DNA of 64,000 bases from Streptomyces sp. NBC_00704 (GCF_036226605.1 NZ_CP109000.1:6010501-6074500), one strand, 5' to 3'; shown: positions 39,119-52,955, counted from the first letter of the stretch. Program-made: numbers and translations. Notes: generated from the letters alone by a model not told the origin.

Positions 39119-39154
39119 GAAGCGACGGTACGAGTGTTTCTGACGGCCCGTCAA
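39119..39154 (-). promoter_or_regulatory. Leaderless promoter of the SDR gene
   Basis: On the minus strand: TTGACG (39154-39149), 18-bp spacer, TACCGT (39130-39125), then 6 nt to the ATG. This is the best-matched promoter of the leaderless set in the window. Confidence 0.7.
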
Positions 39155-39277
39155 TTGTCGTGACGTCGGGTGGACGGGCAGACGGGCAGACGGGTGGTCG
39201 GTCCCCGTGCGCTGTCGGCGCGACGGTGGGGGCTGGGGTGCGCCGACGAGGCCGGGTGCGGGGACGGGAGGGTGCAC

Positions 39278-40120
39278 TTACGGGAGTGTGCGGGAACGGA
39301 AGCGGTGCGTCGGTGCGGAGCCCGGCGCCGGGGCGGGGCCCGTCTGGCAGGTGGGGCACCAGTAGGTCGGGCGCTCGCGGGAGCCGTCGCCCTGGTCGGC
39401 GACCCGGATCCGGGTTCCGCAGCGCAGGCAGGGGCGCGGTGTGCGGCCGTAGACGAACAGGTCCGGGGCGCGGCGTCCCGTGGTGTTGCGGACCGGGCGG
39501 TCTCGGTTGGCCTCCAGCAGCTTCTTCGCCAGCACGGGCAGCTTCGCGGTGCGGTCGGCGGGGAGCGCGCCGACCGGAAGCCAGGGCGTGACGCCCAGGA
39601 GGAAACAGAGCTCGCTCTTGTAGACGTTGCCGATGCCGGCCAGATTGCGCTGGTCGAGGAGTGCCTCGCCCAGCGGGCGGTCGGGGGCCGCGGCGAGGTT
39701 GGCCAGCGCCCGCTCGGCGTCCCAGTCGGGACCCAGCAGGTCGGGGCCGAGGTGGCCGACGGCCTGTTGTTCGTCGGCGGTGCGCAGCAGTTCGAGGACG
39801 GGGAGGCGGTAGCCGACGGCGTTGCGGTCGTGGACGCCGAGGATCGCCCGGATCTGGTGGACCGGGCCGCCGGTCCAGCGCTCGTCGCTCGCGTAGATCT
39901 TCCAGGCGCCGTCCATCCTCAGATGCGAGTGGAGCGTCAGGCCGCCCTCCACGCGCGTGAGGAGATGTTTGCCGCGCGCGGTGACGTCGAGAACGGCGCG
40001 GCCGGTGAGGTCGGCTGTCGCGTACTTGGGCACGCGCAGGTCGGAGCGGGTCAGCACCTTTCCCGCGAGGGCGTCGTGCAGACGCTTCGCGGCCTGCCAG
40101 ATCGTGTCACCTTCGGGCAT
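39278..40120 (-). CDS. nei: Endonuclease VIII-like DNA glycosylase (Fpg/Nei family)
   Basis: A base-excision repair enzyme that removes oxidised bases and cuts the abasic site. The 280-residue protein starts MPEGDT, so after Met removal Pro is the catalytic N-terminus with Glu next to it. The H2TH region contains LLDQRNLAGIGNVYKSEL, and a C-terminal zinc finger is formed by CLRCG and WCPTC. PEGDT places it with the Nei group and not with Fpg (PELPE). It is on the same strand as lhr, 378 bp downstream; the lhr-nei neighbourhood is also seen in mycobacteria and suggests joint work in DNA repair. Confidence 0.92.
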   Translation of the reverse strand: MPEGDTIWQAAKRLHDALAGKVLTRSDLRVPKYATADLTGRAVLDVTARGKHLLTRVEGGLTLHSHLRMDGAWKIYASDERWTGGPVHQIRAILGVHDRNAVGYRLPVLELLRTADEQQAVGHLGPDLLGPDWDAERALANLAAAPDRPLGEALLDQRNLAGIGNVYKSELCFLLGVTPWLPVGALPADRTAKLPVLAKKLLEANRDRPVRNTTGRRAPDLFVYGRTPRPCLRCGTRIRVADQGDGSRERPTYWCPTCQTGPAPAPGSAPTHRFRSRTLP

Positions 40121-40498
40121 GGGTCAAGGGTGACACGAGCGAGGGAACGGGAGGGCGCGGCGATCGCCCTGGGGCCCGGAGCGGGGCCGTCCGGGGACCG
40201 AGGCCGGGTGGGGCGGGCGGCCAGGGGCCGGACGGGGTGTCGCGGCGAGGGGTGCCGGGGCCGAGCCGTCGCGGCTGGGGGTATGGGCGTGGTGGGGTTC
40301 GCTTGGGCTTGGGTCGATGAGGTGCGAAGGAGGGCAGGGTTGGGTGCTGAGGTGCGGGGCGAGGCGGTGCATGCGGTGCATGGGTGCCGTGGGCTCCGGG
40401 GACGTGGGCAGGAGCCAGGAAACTCGGCCGGGACCGGGACCGAGGGCAAGGACCGAGGCAGGGGCGGGGGCGGGGGCAGGGGCAGGGGCATGAGGTTG
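40121..40498. other. lhr-nei intergenic region with a G-rich tract
   Basis: 378 bp with no supported gene. The plus strand from 40460 to 40489 has five runs of four to five G separated by one or two bases (GGGGCGGGGGCGGGGGCAGG and on), 10 bp after the lhr stop. The remainder (40130-40430) is G+C-rich with no clear promoter or terminator. Confidence 0.5.
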
Positions 40499-45424
<4,926 letters not shown>

Positions 45425-45555
45425 GCGTCCATCCTGCACCCGACCACTGACAATGGCCCTGACCTGCGGCTTCACCGCCGACGTGGCGCGACCCCTCGGC
45501 ACGGGGCGGCGTGCGGCGTGGGCGGCGTGGGACGTACGGCGGGGCGGCCTGGGGC

Positions 45556-45587
45556 GGGAGCGGCGTGAGGTGGGAGCGGCGTGAGGT
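45556..45587 (+). repeat. Perfect 16-bp tandem duplication
   Basis: Two exact copies of GGGAGCGGCGTGAGGT (45556-45571 and 45572-45587) in the 289-bp gap between lhr and the AraC gene. The gap is otherwise G-rich (GGGAGGAAGGGAGGGAGG near 45655). Confidence 0.9.
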
Positions 45588-45713
45588 GGGGTGCACGGCG
45601 GGGCGGAGGTGCGGCGCGGCGGGCGCGGTCGGAGGAGGCCGGACGGAGAGGAGGGAGGAAGGGAGGGAGGAGAGGCGAGTGGGCAAACTCCGGGCGTCGC
45701 GGAGAATGGGGTC

Positions 45714-46724
45714 ATGGCGGATTCGGGTGAGCTGGCACGGCACTGGCGGTATGCCGAGCTGCCCGGCGTCGACCTGCTGCGTGCCCGTTACGTCCGCAAG
45801 ACGTTCGTGCGGCACACGCATGAGCACTTCGTGATCGCCGCCATAGCCGAAGGGGTGGAGGTCTTCGCCCACCGCGGGGCCGACCAGTACGCCGGGGCGG
45901 GAGCCCTCGCGCTGGTCAACCCGGACACCCCGCACACCGGGCGGGCCGGCGTCCCGGAGGGCTGGCGCTACGGGGCCGTGTACCCCTCGCCGGACGTCGT
46001 GGCCGGCATCGCGGCCGAGACGACGACCCTGCGCGGAGCCGCGGGCTTCGTCCGTCCCGTGCTCGACGACCCGTATGCCGCCACGCTCGTGCATCGGGTG
46101 CTCCGGGCCGCAGAGGAGGGCAACGCACTGGCCGCCGACACCCTGCTGAGGGTGGCGGTGACACGGTTGCTGCGGCTCAACGGCGGACCGCTGCCGCAAC
46201 GGGAGATCCGGTCGGCGGGGGCCCGGATCGCCGCACGCGCGCGTGCCGCGCTGGAGGACCGGCTGGTCGATCCGCCGACGCTGGAGCAGCTGGCCGAGGA
46301 CCTGGGCACCGGCTCGTTCGCGCTGCTGCGGGCCTTCCGGGACACCTACGGGCTGCCGCCCCACGCCTGGCTGACCGACGCGCGGGTACGGCGGGCACGG
46401 CGGCTGCTGGACGCGGGCACGGTGCCCGCCGAGGCGGCCGTCGCCGTCGGCTTCACCGACCAGCCCCACCTCAACCGCCACTTCGCCCGCATCGTGGGAG
46501 TCCCGCCGGGCGCCTACCAGCGGGAGCGCAAGAACGTACAAGACTCGGCAGGACCGGCGCCCCTAGCGTCCGGGGCGTGGCAGAACACACAGCTCACACG
46601 GACACAGCTCACATGGACCCAGCTCACACCGACGCAGCAGGCGGCGACGCAGCCCACCCGGGCACCCATGCGGACGCCGGGGGAAAACCGGACGGCGCCG
46701 TCGTACGGGACGCCCTCGCCGTAG
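45714..46724 (+). CDS. AraC-family transcriptional regulator
   Basis: A 336-residue regulator. The N-terminal cupin-like sensing domain (about 15-160) has FVRHTHEHFVIAAI and NPDTPHTG; the C-terminal AraC double HTH (about 185-280) ends with AVAVGFTDQPHLNRHFARIVGVPPGAYQRER. Beyond residue 280 the frame continues for 55 residues of Thr/Gln-rich sequence that overlaps azlC by 148 bp in another frame; this tail is probably not conserved. AraC genes next to azlCD are common, so it likely controls the amino-acid exporter. The start is ATG 45714; no strong Shine-Dalgarno is seen. Confidence 0.85.
   Translation: MADSGELARHWRYAELPGVDLLRARYVRKTFVRHTHEHFVIAAIAEGVEVFAHRGADQYAGAGALALVNPDTPHTGRAGVPEGWRYGAVYPSPDVVAGIAAETTTLRGAAGFVRPVLDDPYAATLVHRVLRAAEEGNALAADTLLRVAVTRLLRLNGGPLPQREIRSAGARIAARARAALEDRLVDPPTLEQLAEDLGTGSFALLRAFRDTYGLPPHAWLTDARVRRARRLLDAGTVPAEAAVAVGFTDQPHLNRHFARIVGVPPGAYQRERKNVQDSAGPAPLASGAWQNTQLTRTQLTWTQLTPTQQAATQPTRAPMRTPGENRTAPSYGTPSP
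46564..46576 (+). promoter_or_regulatory. -10 element of a probably leaderless azlC mRNA
   Basis: TAGCGT (46564-46569), then 7 nt to the GTG at 46577. It lies inside the 3' end of the AraC gene. No Shine-Dalgarno sequence is present. Confidence 0.4.
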
Positions 46725-47416
46725 GGGTCGCCGTGGGACTCTCCGGGTTCGCCTTCGGCGTGACCTCGGCGGGCAGCGGACTCACGGTGTGGCAGACCTG
46801 TGCGCTCAGCCTCCTGGTGTTCACCGGCGCGTCCCAGTTCGCGCTGGTCGGAGCCCTGGCGGCGGGCGGCAACCCGTTGACGGCGGCCGCGGGCGCCTTC
46901 TTCCTGGGCGTGCGCAACGCGTTCTACGGCCTGCGTCTGTCGCAGTCGCTGGCCCTCCCGCGCGCGGTGCGCCCGTTCGCCGCCCACTGGGTGATCGACG
47001 AGACGACGGCGGTCTCGCTGGCCCAGCCGGGGCGCAGGGCCGCACGCCTCGGCTTCGCCGTCACCGGACTGACCCTCTACGTCTTGTGGAACCTCACCAC
47101 GCTGCTCGGCGCGCTCGGCGCCGAGGCCCTCGGCGACACCGACGCGTGGGGACTCGACGTGGCCGGACCCGCCGTCTTCTTGGCGCTGCTCGCGCCCATG
47201 CTGACATCAGCCGTCGAGCGCGCCGTCGCCGGACTCGCGGTGCTCCTGGGACTCGGCCTGCTGCCGGTTCTGCCCGCCGGAGTGCCCGTCCTGGCGGCCG
47301 CGCTCGCCGCGCCGGCCGTGCTGTACGCCGAGGGCCGCCGCGCGGCCGGCCGGGAGGCCTCCCGCGGGAAACCGGCCGCCGGCCGGGGCGACTCAGGACA
47401 GGAGGAGGAACGGTGA
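46577..47416 (+). CDS. azlC: AzlC-family branched-chain amino acid exporter subunit
   Basis: The large subunit of an AzlCD-type exporter. The 279-residue protein has a His/Asp/Thr-rich N-terminus (1-40) and about seven to eight membrane segments. Family-typical elements are VGLSGFAFGV, LLVFTGASQFALVG and FFLGVRNAFYGL. AzlCD exports branched-chain amino acids or analogues in Bacillus; the substrate here is inferred. The GTG start at 46577 lies inside the AraC gene. The stop overlaps azlD (GTGA). Confidence 0.88.
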   Translation: MAEHTAHTDTAHMDPAHTDAAGGDAAHPGTHADAGGKPDGAVVRDALAVGVAVGLSGFAFGVTSAGSGLTVWQTCALSLLVFTGASQFALVGALAAGGNPLTAAAGAFFLGVRNAFYGLRLSQSLALPRAVRPFAAHWVIDETTAVSLAQPGRRAARLGFAVTGLTLYVLWNLTTLLGALGAEALGDTDAWGLDVAGPAVFLALLAPMLTSAVERAVAGLAVLLGLGLLPVLPAGVPVLAAALAAPAVLYAEGRRAAGREASRGKPAAGRGDSGQEEER

Positions 47417-47721
47417 ACACCTGGATCGCGATCGGTGCGACCGCACTCGGCTGCTATGCCGTCAAACTCGCCGGACTGCTCGTTCCCGAGGGGGTCCTGG
47501 AGCGGCCTCTCGTCAGACGCTTCGCGGCCCTCCTCCCCGTCGCCCTGCTCGCCGCCCTCACGGCCCAGCAGACCTTCGCGGACGGCCGCGCCCTCGTCCT
47601 GGACGCGCGGGCCGCGGGGCTCGCCGCGGCCGTCGTCGCCCTCGTGCTGCGGGCGCCCTTCCTGCTGGTGGTCGCGGCCGCCGTGGTGGTCACGGCGGGC
47701 GTCCGGGCCATCGGGGGGTGA
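47413..47721 (+). CDS. azlD: AzlD-family small exporter subunit
   Basis: A 102-residue membrane protein with about four hydrophobic segments (WIAIGATALGCYAVKLAG, LLPVALLAALTA, and two more). The short length, GTGA overlap with azlC and hydrophobicity identify it as AzlD, the small partner of AzlC. The element ERPLVRRFAALLPVALLAAL is typical of the family. Confidence 0.88.
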   Translation: MNTWIAIGATALGCYAVKLAGLLVPEGVLERPLVRRFAALLPVALLAALTAQQTFADGRALVLDARAAGLAAAVVALVLRAPFLLVVAAAVVVTAGVRAIGG

Positions 47722-47723
47722 GC

Positions 47724-47755
47724 GGGTCGTCGGCGGGGCGGGTCGTCGGCGGGGC
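47724..47755 (+). repeat. Perfect 16-bp tandem duplication
   Basis: Two exact copies of GGGTCGTCGGCGGGGC directly after the azlD stop. The same convergent gap holds a GTGGCGCGGC-type short repeat near 47888-47940. Confidence 0.9.
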
Positions 47756-47968
47756 GCGCTGTCCGCCGGTGAGCGGAAGCGGCGCCGGCAGGGGGCACGA
47801 CCCTGAGAACGGCGAGAGTGATGAACGCGGCGAGTTCGGTCGAAGCGGCGGGAGGGGCGCGGAGGAGAGGGCGGTAGGAGCCGTCGGCGTGGCGCGCGTG
47901 GCGCGGCGGGTGGCGTGGCGTGGCGCGGCGTGGCGCGGTGAACGGGTGCCGGCGGGCCGGGCCGGCGG

Positions 47969-48913
47969 TCAGCCGACGCCGCGGCCGTAGGCCCGCAGGG
48001 TGCGAAGCGCCTCGATCGTCACCATGGGACGTGCCTCCAGCGCCGTGCCGGGCGCCCAGCGACGCCAGCGGACGGGCCAGCCGCCGTCCTCCTGCTGCGC
48101 GTCCGCGAGGTGGTCCAGGGAGCGTGCCATCTCCTCGTCGGTGAACCACGCGCGCGCGAGCGACTGCGGCGTCCGCGCGAAGTCGTACGGGAAGTGGTGC
48201 TCGCCCGGGGCGTAGCCGGGGGCGACCGGATACAGGTCGAGGTGGTCCGGGTCCAGGGCGACGAGCCGCTCGTCGCGCACCAGTCGGCCCAGGCGGTCGG
48301 CTGCCGCTTCCGCGCGCGGGCGGTCGGGAGCGGAGTCCAGGAAGGCCACGGCGGCCCGGACCTCGTAGGGGTGGGACCGCTCGAGGGAGTCCACCGCCTG
48401 CCAGCAGAAGTCCGTCGCCCTGAAGAGCCAGGCGTGCCACACCTCGTTGCGGTGCAGCAGGCCCACCACCGGCCCGGTGGACAGGAGCTCGCTGGGCGGG
48501 TCGTCCACGATCGGGATGAAAGGCGCGGCCGGGTAGCCGCGCTGGCTGGGATGGATCGCGGGCAACGCGCCGTCGCGTGTGGAGACGGACGTGAGATAGC
48601 GGCACACCCGCTCCACGCGCCGCCCGTTCAGCCGCCCGATGTTGTCCAGGACCCCCAGTGCGCGCGCGGTGTGCAGCGGCTGGCTGACAGGGCCGCGCAG
48701 ATCGGGTTCCAGCGCATGGCCGTATCCACCGTCCTCGTTGCGGTAGGCGTCGAGGGCGGTCTCGACGGGATCGGCGGCGCCGTGGAGGAAGTCGTGCGCG
48801 AAGATGCGCTGTTCCAGCACGCGCGCGGTCAGCCAGACGAAGTGCTCGGCGCGGAAGAGCGGGGAGTGCGCCGGGGGAGTCGGGGGGAGTGGGGATGCTC
48901 CGGTTTCGGCCAT
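47969..48913 (-). CDS. Alpha/alpha-toroid protein (prenyltransferase/squalene-cyclase-like repeats)
   Basis: A 314-residue protein with repeated Gly-Gly-Tyr/Gly-Gly-Trp elements (NEDGGYGHALEPDLRG near residues 59-74, QEDGGWPVRWRRW near 280), the hallmark of the prenyltransferase and terpene-cyclase toroid fold. No DxDD or DDxxD catalytic motif of squalene-hopene or terpene cyclases is visible, so it may not be a cyclase. The ATG at 48913 is chosen because homologous-looking sequence begins within 20 residues. It is divergent from the DUF3046 gene with 78 bp between. The function is unknown. Confidence 0.75.
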   Translation of the reverse strand: MAETGASPLPPTPPAHSPLFRAEHFVWLTARVLEQRIFAHDFLHGAADPVETALDAYRNEDGGYGHALEPDLRGPVSQPLHTARALGVLDNIGRLNGRRVERVCRYLTSVSTRDGALPAIHPSQRGYPAAPFIPIVDDPPSELLSTGPVVGLLHRNEVWHAWLFRATDFCWQAVDSLERSHPYEVRAAVAFLDSAPDRPRAEAAADRLGRLVRDERLVALDPDHLDLYPVAPGYAPGEHHFPYDFARTPQSLARAWFTDEEMARSLDHLADAQQEDGGWPVRWRRWAPGTALEARPMVTIEALRTLRAYGRGVG

Positions 48914-48991
48914 GGTCAGACCGTAGGGCGGAAAGCGGTCTCGGCAGGCGGTCCCGGCAGGGGCCACCCCCGCGCGCGGGATACTGGTGGC

Positions 48992-49186
48992 ATGCGGTTG
49001 ACGGTCTTCTGGCAGCGGATGGACGAGCACTTCGGCACGGGATACGCCGAAACCTTCGCGCGCGATCACGTGATGGCGGAGCTCGGCGGGAAAACGGTGC
49101 ACCAGGCGCTGGCGGACGGCTGGGACGCCAAGGACGTGTGGCGCGTGGTGTGCCTGGTGATGAACGTTCCCCAGGAGATGCGCTGA
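48992..49186 (+). CDS. DUF3046 family small protein
   Basis: A 64-residue protein of the actinobacterial DUF3046 family: RLTVFWQRMDEHFG, then SAR-like ARDHVMAELGGKTVHQAL and KDVWRVVCLVMNVP. The family is short and typically encoded near recA, as here (2.6 kb away). The function is unknown. GATACT ends 6 nt before the ATG, so the mRNA may be leaderless. Confidence 0.88.
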   Translation: MRLTVFWQRMDEHFGTGYAETFARDHVMAELGGKTVHQALADGWDAKDVWRVVCLVMNVPQEMR

Positions 49187-49246
49187 CCTCGGGCGAAGAC
49201 CGCACGCGGCTCCCCGGTTGTCGGTGGCGTAGGCGAGACTTGCTGC

Positions 49247-50515
49247 GTGGCACCCACTGACGAGACCGGGCAGACGGCCCGGAACGCATCCCCGCCCGGC
49301 ACGACGCCGCCCCCGCAGCAGCCCCCGGACCAGGGCGAGGCCGGGCACGCGGCGCGCATGCCGCGCTGGCTCCCGCGCGCCATGGTGCTCGCTCTCGCGC
49401 TCGTCGGCGCGTTCCAACTGGGCACCTGGGCCTTCCACCAGCTCATCGGCCTGCTGCTCAACATCCTCATCGCGTTCTTCCTGGCCCTCGCGATAGAACC
49501 GGCGGTCAGCCGGATGTCCGCCCGGGGGATGCGCAGGGGGCTCGCCACCTTCCTTGTCTTCTTCGGCCTGCTGATCGTCGTGGCGGGGTTCTTCGCCCTG
49601 CTCGGTTCGATGCTCGCCGGACAGATCATCAAGATGATCGAGGGCTTCCCCGACTACCTGGACTCGGTGATCAACTGGGTCAACACCACGTTCCACACCG
49701 AACTCAGGCGCGTGGACATCCAGGAGGGCCTGCTCCACTCCAACTGGCTGAAGAAGTACGCCCAGAACAGCGCCGCGGGCGTCCTGGACGTCTCCACCCA
49801 GGTCCTCGGCGGCCTCTTCCAGTTGCTGACGATCGCCCTGTTCTCGTTCTACTTCGCCGCCGACGGACCGCGGCTGCGCCGCGCACTGTGCTCCGTCCTC
49901 CCGCCGGCCAGACAGGCGGAGGTGCTGAGGGCCTGGGAGATCGCCGTCGACAAGACCGGCGGCTACCTCTACTCGCGCGGTCTGATGGCGCTGATCTCCG
50001 GTGTGGCGCACTACGTGCTGCTGGAGGCCCTCGGCATCCCCTACGCGCCCGTGCTCGCCGTATGGGTGGGCGTGGTCTCGCAGTTCATCCCCACCATCGG
50101 CACCTATCTCGCCGGCGCCCTGCCCATGCTGATCGCCTTCACGGTCTCGCCCCTGTACGCGCTGTGGGTGCTGATCTTCGTCGTGGTCTACCAGCAGTTC
50201 GAGAACTACATGGTGCAGCCCAAGCTGACGTCGAAGACCGTGGACATCCACCCCGCCGTCGCCTTCGGCTCCGTCATCGCCGGCACCGCGCTCCTGGGCG
50301 CCATAGGGGCGTTGATCTCCATTCCGGCGGTGGCCACCCTCCAGGCGTTCCTGGGCGCCTACGTCAAGCGCTACGCCGTCACGGACGATCCTCGCGTCCA
50401 CGGACACCGTGACCGCGGCGAGGGGCCGGGAGCGCTCTCCCGCGCGCGCGGGCTGTGGGCACGCGGCCGGGACCGGACGCGAGGCCCGCGCCGGAGATCC
50501 GGCGGACCGGGCTGA
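49247..50515 (+). CDS. AI-2E/PerM-family membrane transporter
   Basis: A 422-residue membrane protein of the AI-2E family (UPF0118). It has two N-terminal helices after a polar Pro/Thr-rich tail, a loop of about 80 residues with amphipathic helices, then the conserved C-terminal block GVVSQFIPTIGTYLAGALP and YQQFENYMVQPKL. Family members include TqsA and Na+/H+ antiporters, so the substrate cannot be assigned. The last 45 residues are Arg/Gly-rich. The GTG start has no clear Shine-Dalgarno; the true start could be downstream at an internal codon before the first helix. Confidence 0.85.
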   Translation: MAPTDETGQTARNASPPGTTPPPQQPPDQGEAGHAARMPRWLPRAMVLALALVGAFQLGTWAFHQLIGLLLNILIAFFLALAIEPAVSRMSARGMRRGLATFLVFFGLLIVVAGFFALLGSMLAGQIIKMIEGFPDYLDSVINWVNTTFHTELRRVDIQEGLLHSNWLKKYAQNSAAGVLDVSTQVLGGLFQLLTIALFSFYFAADGPRLRRALCSVLPPARQAEVLRAWEIAVDKTGGYLYSRGLMALISGVAHYVLLEALGIPYAPVLAVWVGVVSQFIPTIGTYLAGALPMLIAFTVSPLYALWVLIFVVVYQQFENYMVQPKLTSKTVDIHPAVAFGSVIAGTALLGAIGALISIPAVATLQAFLGAYVKRYAVTDDPRVHGHRDRGEGPGALSRARGLWARGRDRTRGPRRRSGGPG

Positions 50516-50547
50516 GGAGTACGGCTGAGAGATACGGCAGGGCCTGT

Positions 50548-50582
50548 GGCCGGTCCCGGGTTCCTTTCCGACAGGACCGGCC
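50548..50582. terminator. Probable bidirectional terminator
   Basis: A 9-bp inverted repeat (GGCCGGTCC / GGACCGGCC) with a 17-nt loop between the convergent AI-2E-family gene and the membrane gene at 50661. Confidence 0.55.
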
Positions 50583-50660
50583 GAGGCACGCCGGAAGGCG
50601 GGGCCTCCCTCACGAACGGGCCGCCCGCGGCCGGAGCGCGCGCGTGACGACGCCCGCGAC

Positions 50661-51485
50661 TCAGTACGTGAGGACGGCCCATGCCGCGGCCGCGGCGACC
50701 GCGACCGCGTAGCAGCCCACCGCCGCGGCCACGATCCCCCGCCGTGCCCTCTCGCTCCAGGACGTGCGCGACAGCAGCCAGGCCAGCGCGGGCAGCACCA
50801 GGACGGCGTGCAGGCTGACCCCGTGCAAAGGCTTGAGCGACGCCGTCGAGCTGTACGCGGCCTCCTGGTGTCCCGTGCGGGTGAGCACCACACCGCGCGC
50901 GATCATCGCCGCGCCCGAGGCGAGCGCGACGAGCAGGATCGCGAAGCCGGAGCGCACCGCGAGCGCCATCCCGGCGGGGCCCGTGGGCCGACGCCGGAAG
51001 GAGATCGCGGCGCACACGGTGAGCAGCACCACCAGGACGCCGCCGCCGACCGCGAGTGTCATGGACACCGCCGTGTCGAAGGGCGTCTCCATGTCCAGGT
51101 GCGAGGGCACTCCGCGCCACGCCTGGAGGGTGATGCCCGCGACCTCCACGACGCAGTCGGCGGCGAAGACCCCGAGCAGCGCGGTACGCAGCCGCCGCCC
51201 CGTCCGCAGATACGAGGTGACCTCGACGACCGCCAGGAGGGTCACGCCGAAGGAGAGGCCGAAGGTGACGGGCTTGCGCCAGGAGAGGGGGCCGTTCCAC
51301 GGACCGCCGTCCACGGCGAACACCATGAGGTGGAACAGGCCGGAGAGGACCAGCAGGAGCGCGATCGCCCGGTAGAAGCCTTCGGGCGAGCGGGCGTGCC
51401 CGTACGCGGGGTCCGGTGACGGGTTCATGATCGCCGGGCCGGCACCGGCGAGGGATGCCCTGCTCTTCTGCTCGTCCAGGTCCAT
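50661..51485 (-). CDS. Seven-span membrane protein of unknown function
   Basis: A 274-residue protein with about seven membrane segments (first RAIALLLVLSGLFHLMVFAV at about 40-59; last AAAVGCYAVAVAAAAAWAVL). The motif GPLSWRKPVTFGLSFGVTLL after the first helix is recognisable from other actinobacterial membrane proteins, but no function is known to me. The ATG at 51485 has GGGAGG 8 nt upstream; a frame extending to 51560 is rejected. Confidence 0.72.
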   Translation of the reverse strand: MDLDEQKSRASLAGAGPAIMNPSPDPAYGHARSPEGFYRAIALLLVLSGLFHLMVFAVDGGPWNGPLSWRKPVTFGLSFGVTLLAVVEVTSYLRTGRRLRTALLGVFAADCVVEVAGITLQAWRGVPSHLDMETPFDTAVSMTLAVGGGVLVVLLTVCAAISFRRRPTGPAGMALAVRSGFAILLVALASGAAMIARGVVLTRTGHQEAAYSSTASLKPLHGVSLHAVLVLPALAWLLSRTSWSERARRGIVAAAVGCYAVAVAAAAAWAVLTY

Positions 51486-51824
51486 GCCCCGAGCCTCCCG
51501 GACGCGCCGTGGCCCGTCGTCGTCCGGGTGGAGGCACGCGTTGTACACCCTGGGGAGCAAGCGGTGGGAGCAAGCGGTGGGTCCGGAGCCTCACGGGCTC
51601 GGGAACGTAGCCTCGGAGGTGCCGCGTGGTGCGCTTGACACCAAAATCGAACATCCATTCTGATGGAGGCTTCGGCAAGGCTCTCTGTGGGTGTTCTGTC
51701 CCGGTATGGGGCAGTAAGCACACGAGTTATCCACAGGCCGAACGGGCGTCGAGGCGCATTGTCAGTGGCAGGCGTTAGCGTCTTTGACGTGAAGCGATCG
51801 ACTCAAGCAAATCGGGTGGAACCC
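51486..51824 (+). promoter_or_regulatory. recA control region
   Basis: 339 bp. It carries TTGACA (51635-51640) as a -35 and a LexA-type operator between it and the likely -10. A second possible start of transcription is near TAGCGT (51776-51781). The long leader contains GAGTTATCCACAGG, a DnaA-box-like sequence (51725-51734) that I regard as coincidental. Confidence 0.6.
51649..51660 (+). promoter_or_regulatory. LexA/SOS box of recA
   Basis: GAACATCCATTC fits the Streptomyces SOS operator GAAC-N4-RTTC with its two half-sites. It starts 8 bp after the TTGACA -35, so LexA binding would block the promoter. Confidence 0.75.
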
Positions 51825-52952
51825 ATGGCAGGAACCGACCGCGAGAAGGCCCTGGACGCCGCACTCGCACAGATTGAACGGCAATTCGGCAAGGGCGCCG
51901 TGATGCGGCTCGGCGAGCGGCCGAACGAGCCCATCGAGGTCATCCCCACCGGATCGACCGCCCTCGACGTCGCCCTCGGCGTCGGCGGTCTGCCGCGCGG
52001 CCGCGTGGTCGAGGTGTACGGCCCGGAGTCCTCCGGTAAGACGACGCTGACGCTGCACGCCGTGGCGAACGCGCAGAAGGCCGGCGGCCAGGTCGCGTTC
52101 GTGGACGCGGAGCACGCCCTCGACCCCGAGTACGCCAAGAAGCTCGGCGTCGACATCGACAACCTGATCCTCTCCCAGCCCGACAACGGCGAGCAGGCCC
52201 TCGAGATCGTGGACATGCTGGTCCGCTCCGGCGCACTCGACCTGATCGTCATCGACTCCGTCGCCGCACTCGTGCCGCGCGCGGAGATCGAGGGCGAGAT
52301 GGGCGACAGTCACGTCGGCCTCCAGGCCCGTCTGATGAGCCAGGCGCTGCGGAAGATCACCAGCGCGCTCAACCAGTCCAAGACCACCGCGATCTTCATC
52401 AACCAGCTCCGCGAGAAGATCGGCGTCATGTTCGGCTCCCCGGAGACCACGACCGGTGGCCGGGCGCTGAAGTTCTACGCCTCGGTGCGACTCGACATCC
52501 GCCGTATCGAGACCCTGAAGGACGGCACGGACGCGGTCGGCAACCGCACCCGCGTCAAGGTCGTCAAGAACAAGGTCGCGCCTCCCTTCAAGCAGGCCGA
52601 GTTCGACATCCTCTACGGCCAGGGCATCAGCCGCGAGGGCGGTCTGATCGACATGGGCGTGGAGAACGGCTTCGTCCGCAAGGCCGGCGCCTGGTACACG
52701 TACGAGGGCGACCAGCTCGGCCAGGGCAAGGAGAACGCCCGCAACTTCCTGAAGGACAACCCCGATCTCGCCAACGAGATCGAGAAGAAGATCAAGGAGA
52801 AGCTGGGCGTCGGCGTGCGTCCCGAAGAGCCCGCCGCCGAACCGGGCCCGGACGCCGCGGCGGCTGCCGGCACGTCGGACGACGCCGCGAAGGCGGTGCC
52901 GGCCACCGCCGCGAAGACCGCCAAGACCAAGGCCGCGGCTGCCAAGAGCTGA
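51825..52952 (+). CDS. recA: Recombinase RecA
   Basis: RecA forms filaments on single-stranded DNA for homologous recombination and triggers LexA self-cleavage. The 375-residue protein has the Walker A GPESSGKT (66-73, Lys72), the conserved core (FINQLREKIGVMFGSPETTTGGRALKFY) and an Ala/Lys/Thr-rich C-terminal tail with AAAKS at the end, common in Streptomyces. The ATG at 51825 has GGTGGA upstream; a frame open to 51663 is not used. The recX gene starts 3 bp after the stop. Confidence 0.98.
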   Translation: MAGTDREKALDAALAQIERQFGKGAVMRLGERPNEPIEVIPTGSTALDVALGVGGLPRGRVVEVYGPESSGKTTLTLHAVANAQKAGGQVAFVDAEHALDPEYAKKLGVDIDNLILSQPDNGEQALEIVDMLVRSGALDLIVIDSVAALVPRAEIEGEMGDSHVGLQARLMSQALRKITSALNQSKTTAIFINQLREKIGVMFGSPETTTGGRALKFYASVRLDIRRIETLKDGTDAVGNRTRVKVVKNKVAPPFKQAEFDILYGQGISREGGLIDMGVENGFVRKAGAWYTYEGDQLGQGKENARNFLKDNPDLANEIEKKIKEKLGVGVRPEEPAAEPGPDAAAAAGTSDDAAKAVPATAAKTAKTKAAAAKS

Positions 52953-52955
52953 TCC

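Noticed and set aside
51725..51734. DnaA-box-like TTATCCACAGG before recA as an origin
   Set aside because: It is a single box with no dnaA-dnaN context; the replication origin is elsewhere in Streptomyces.
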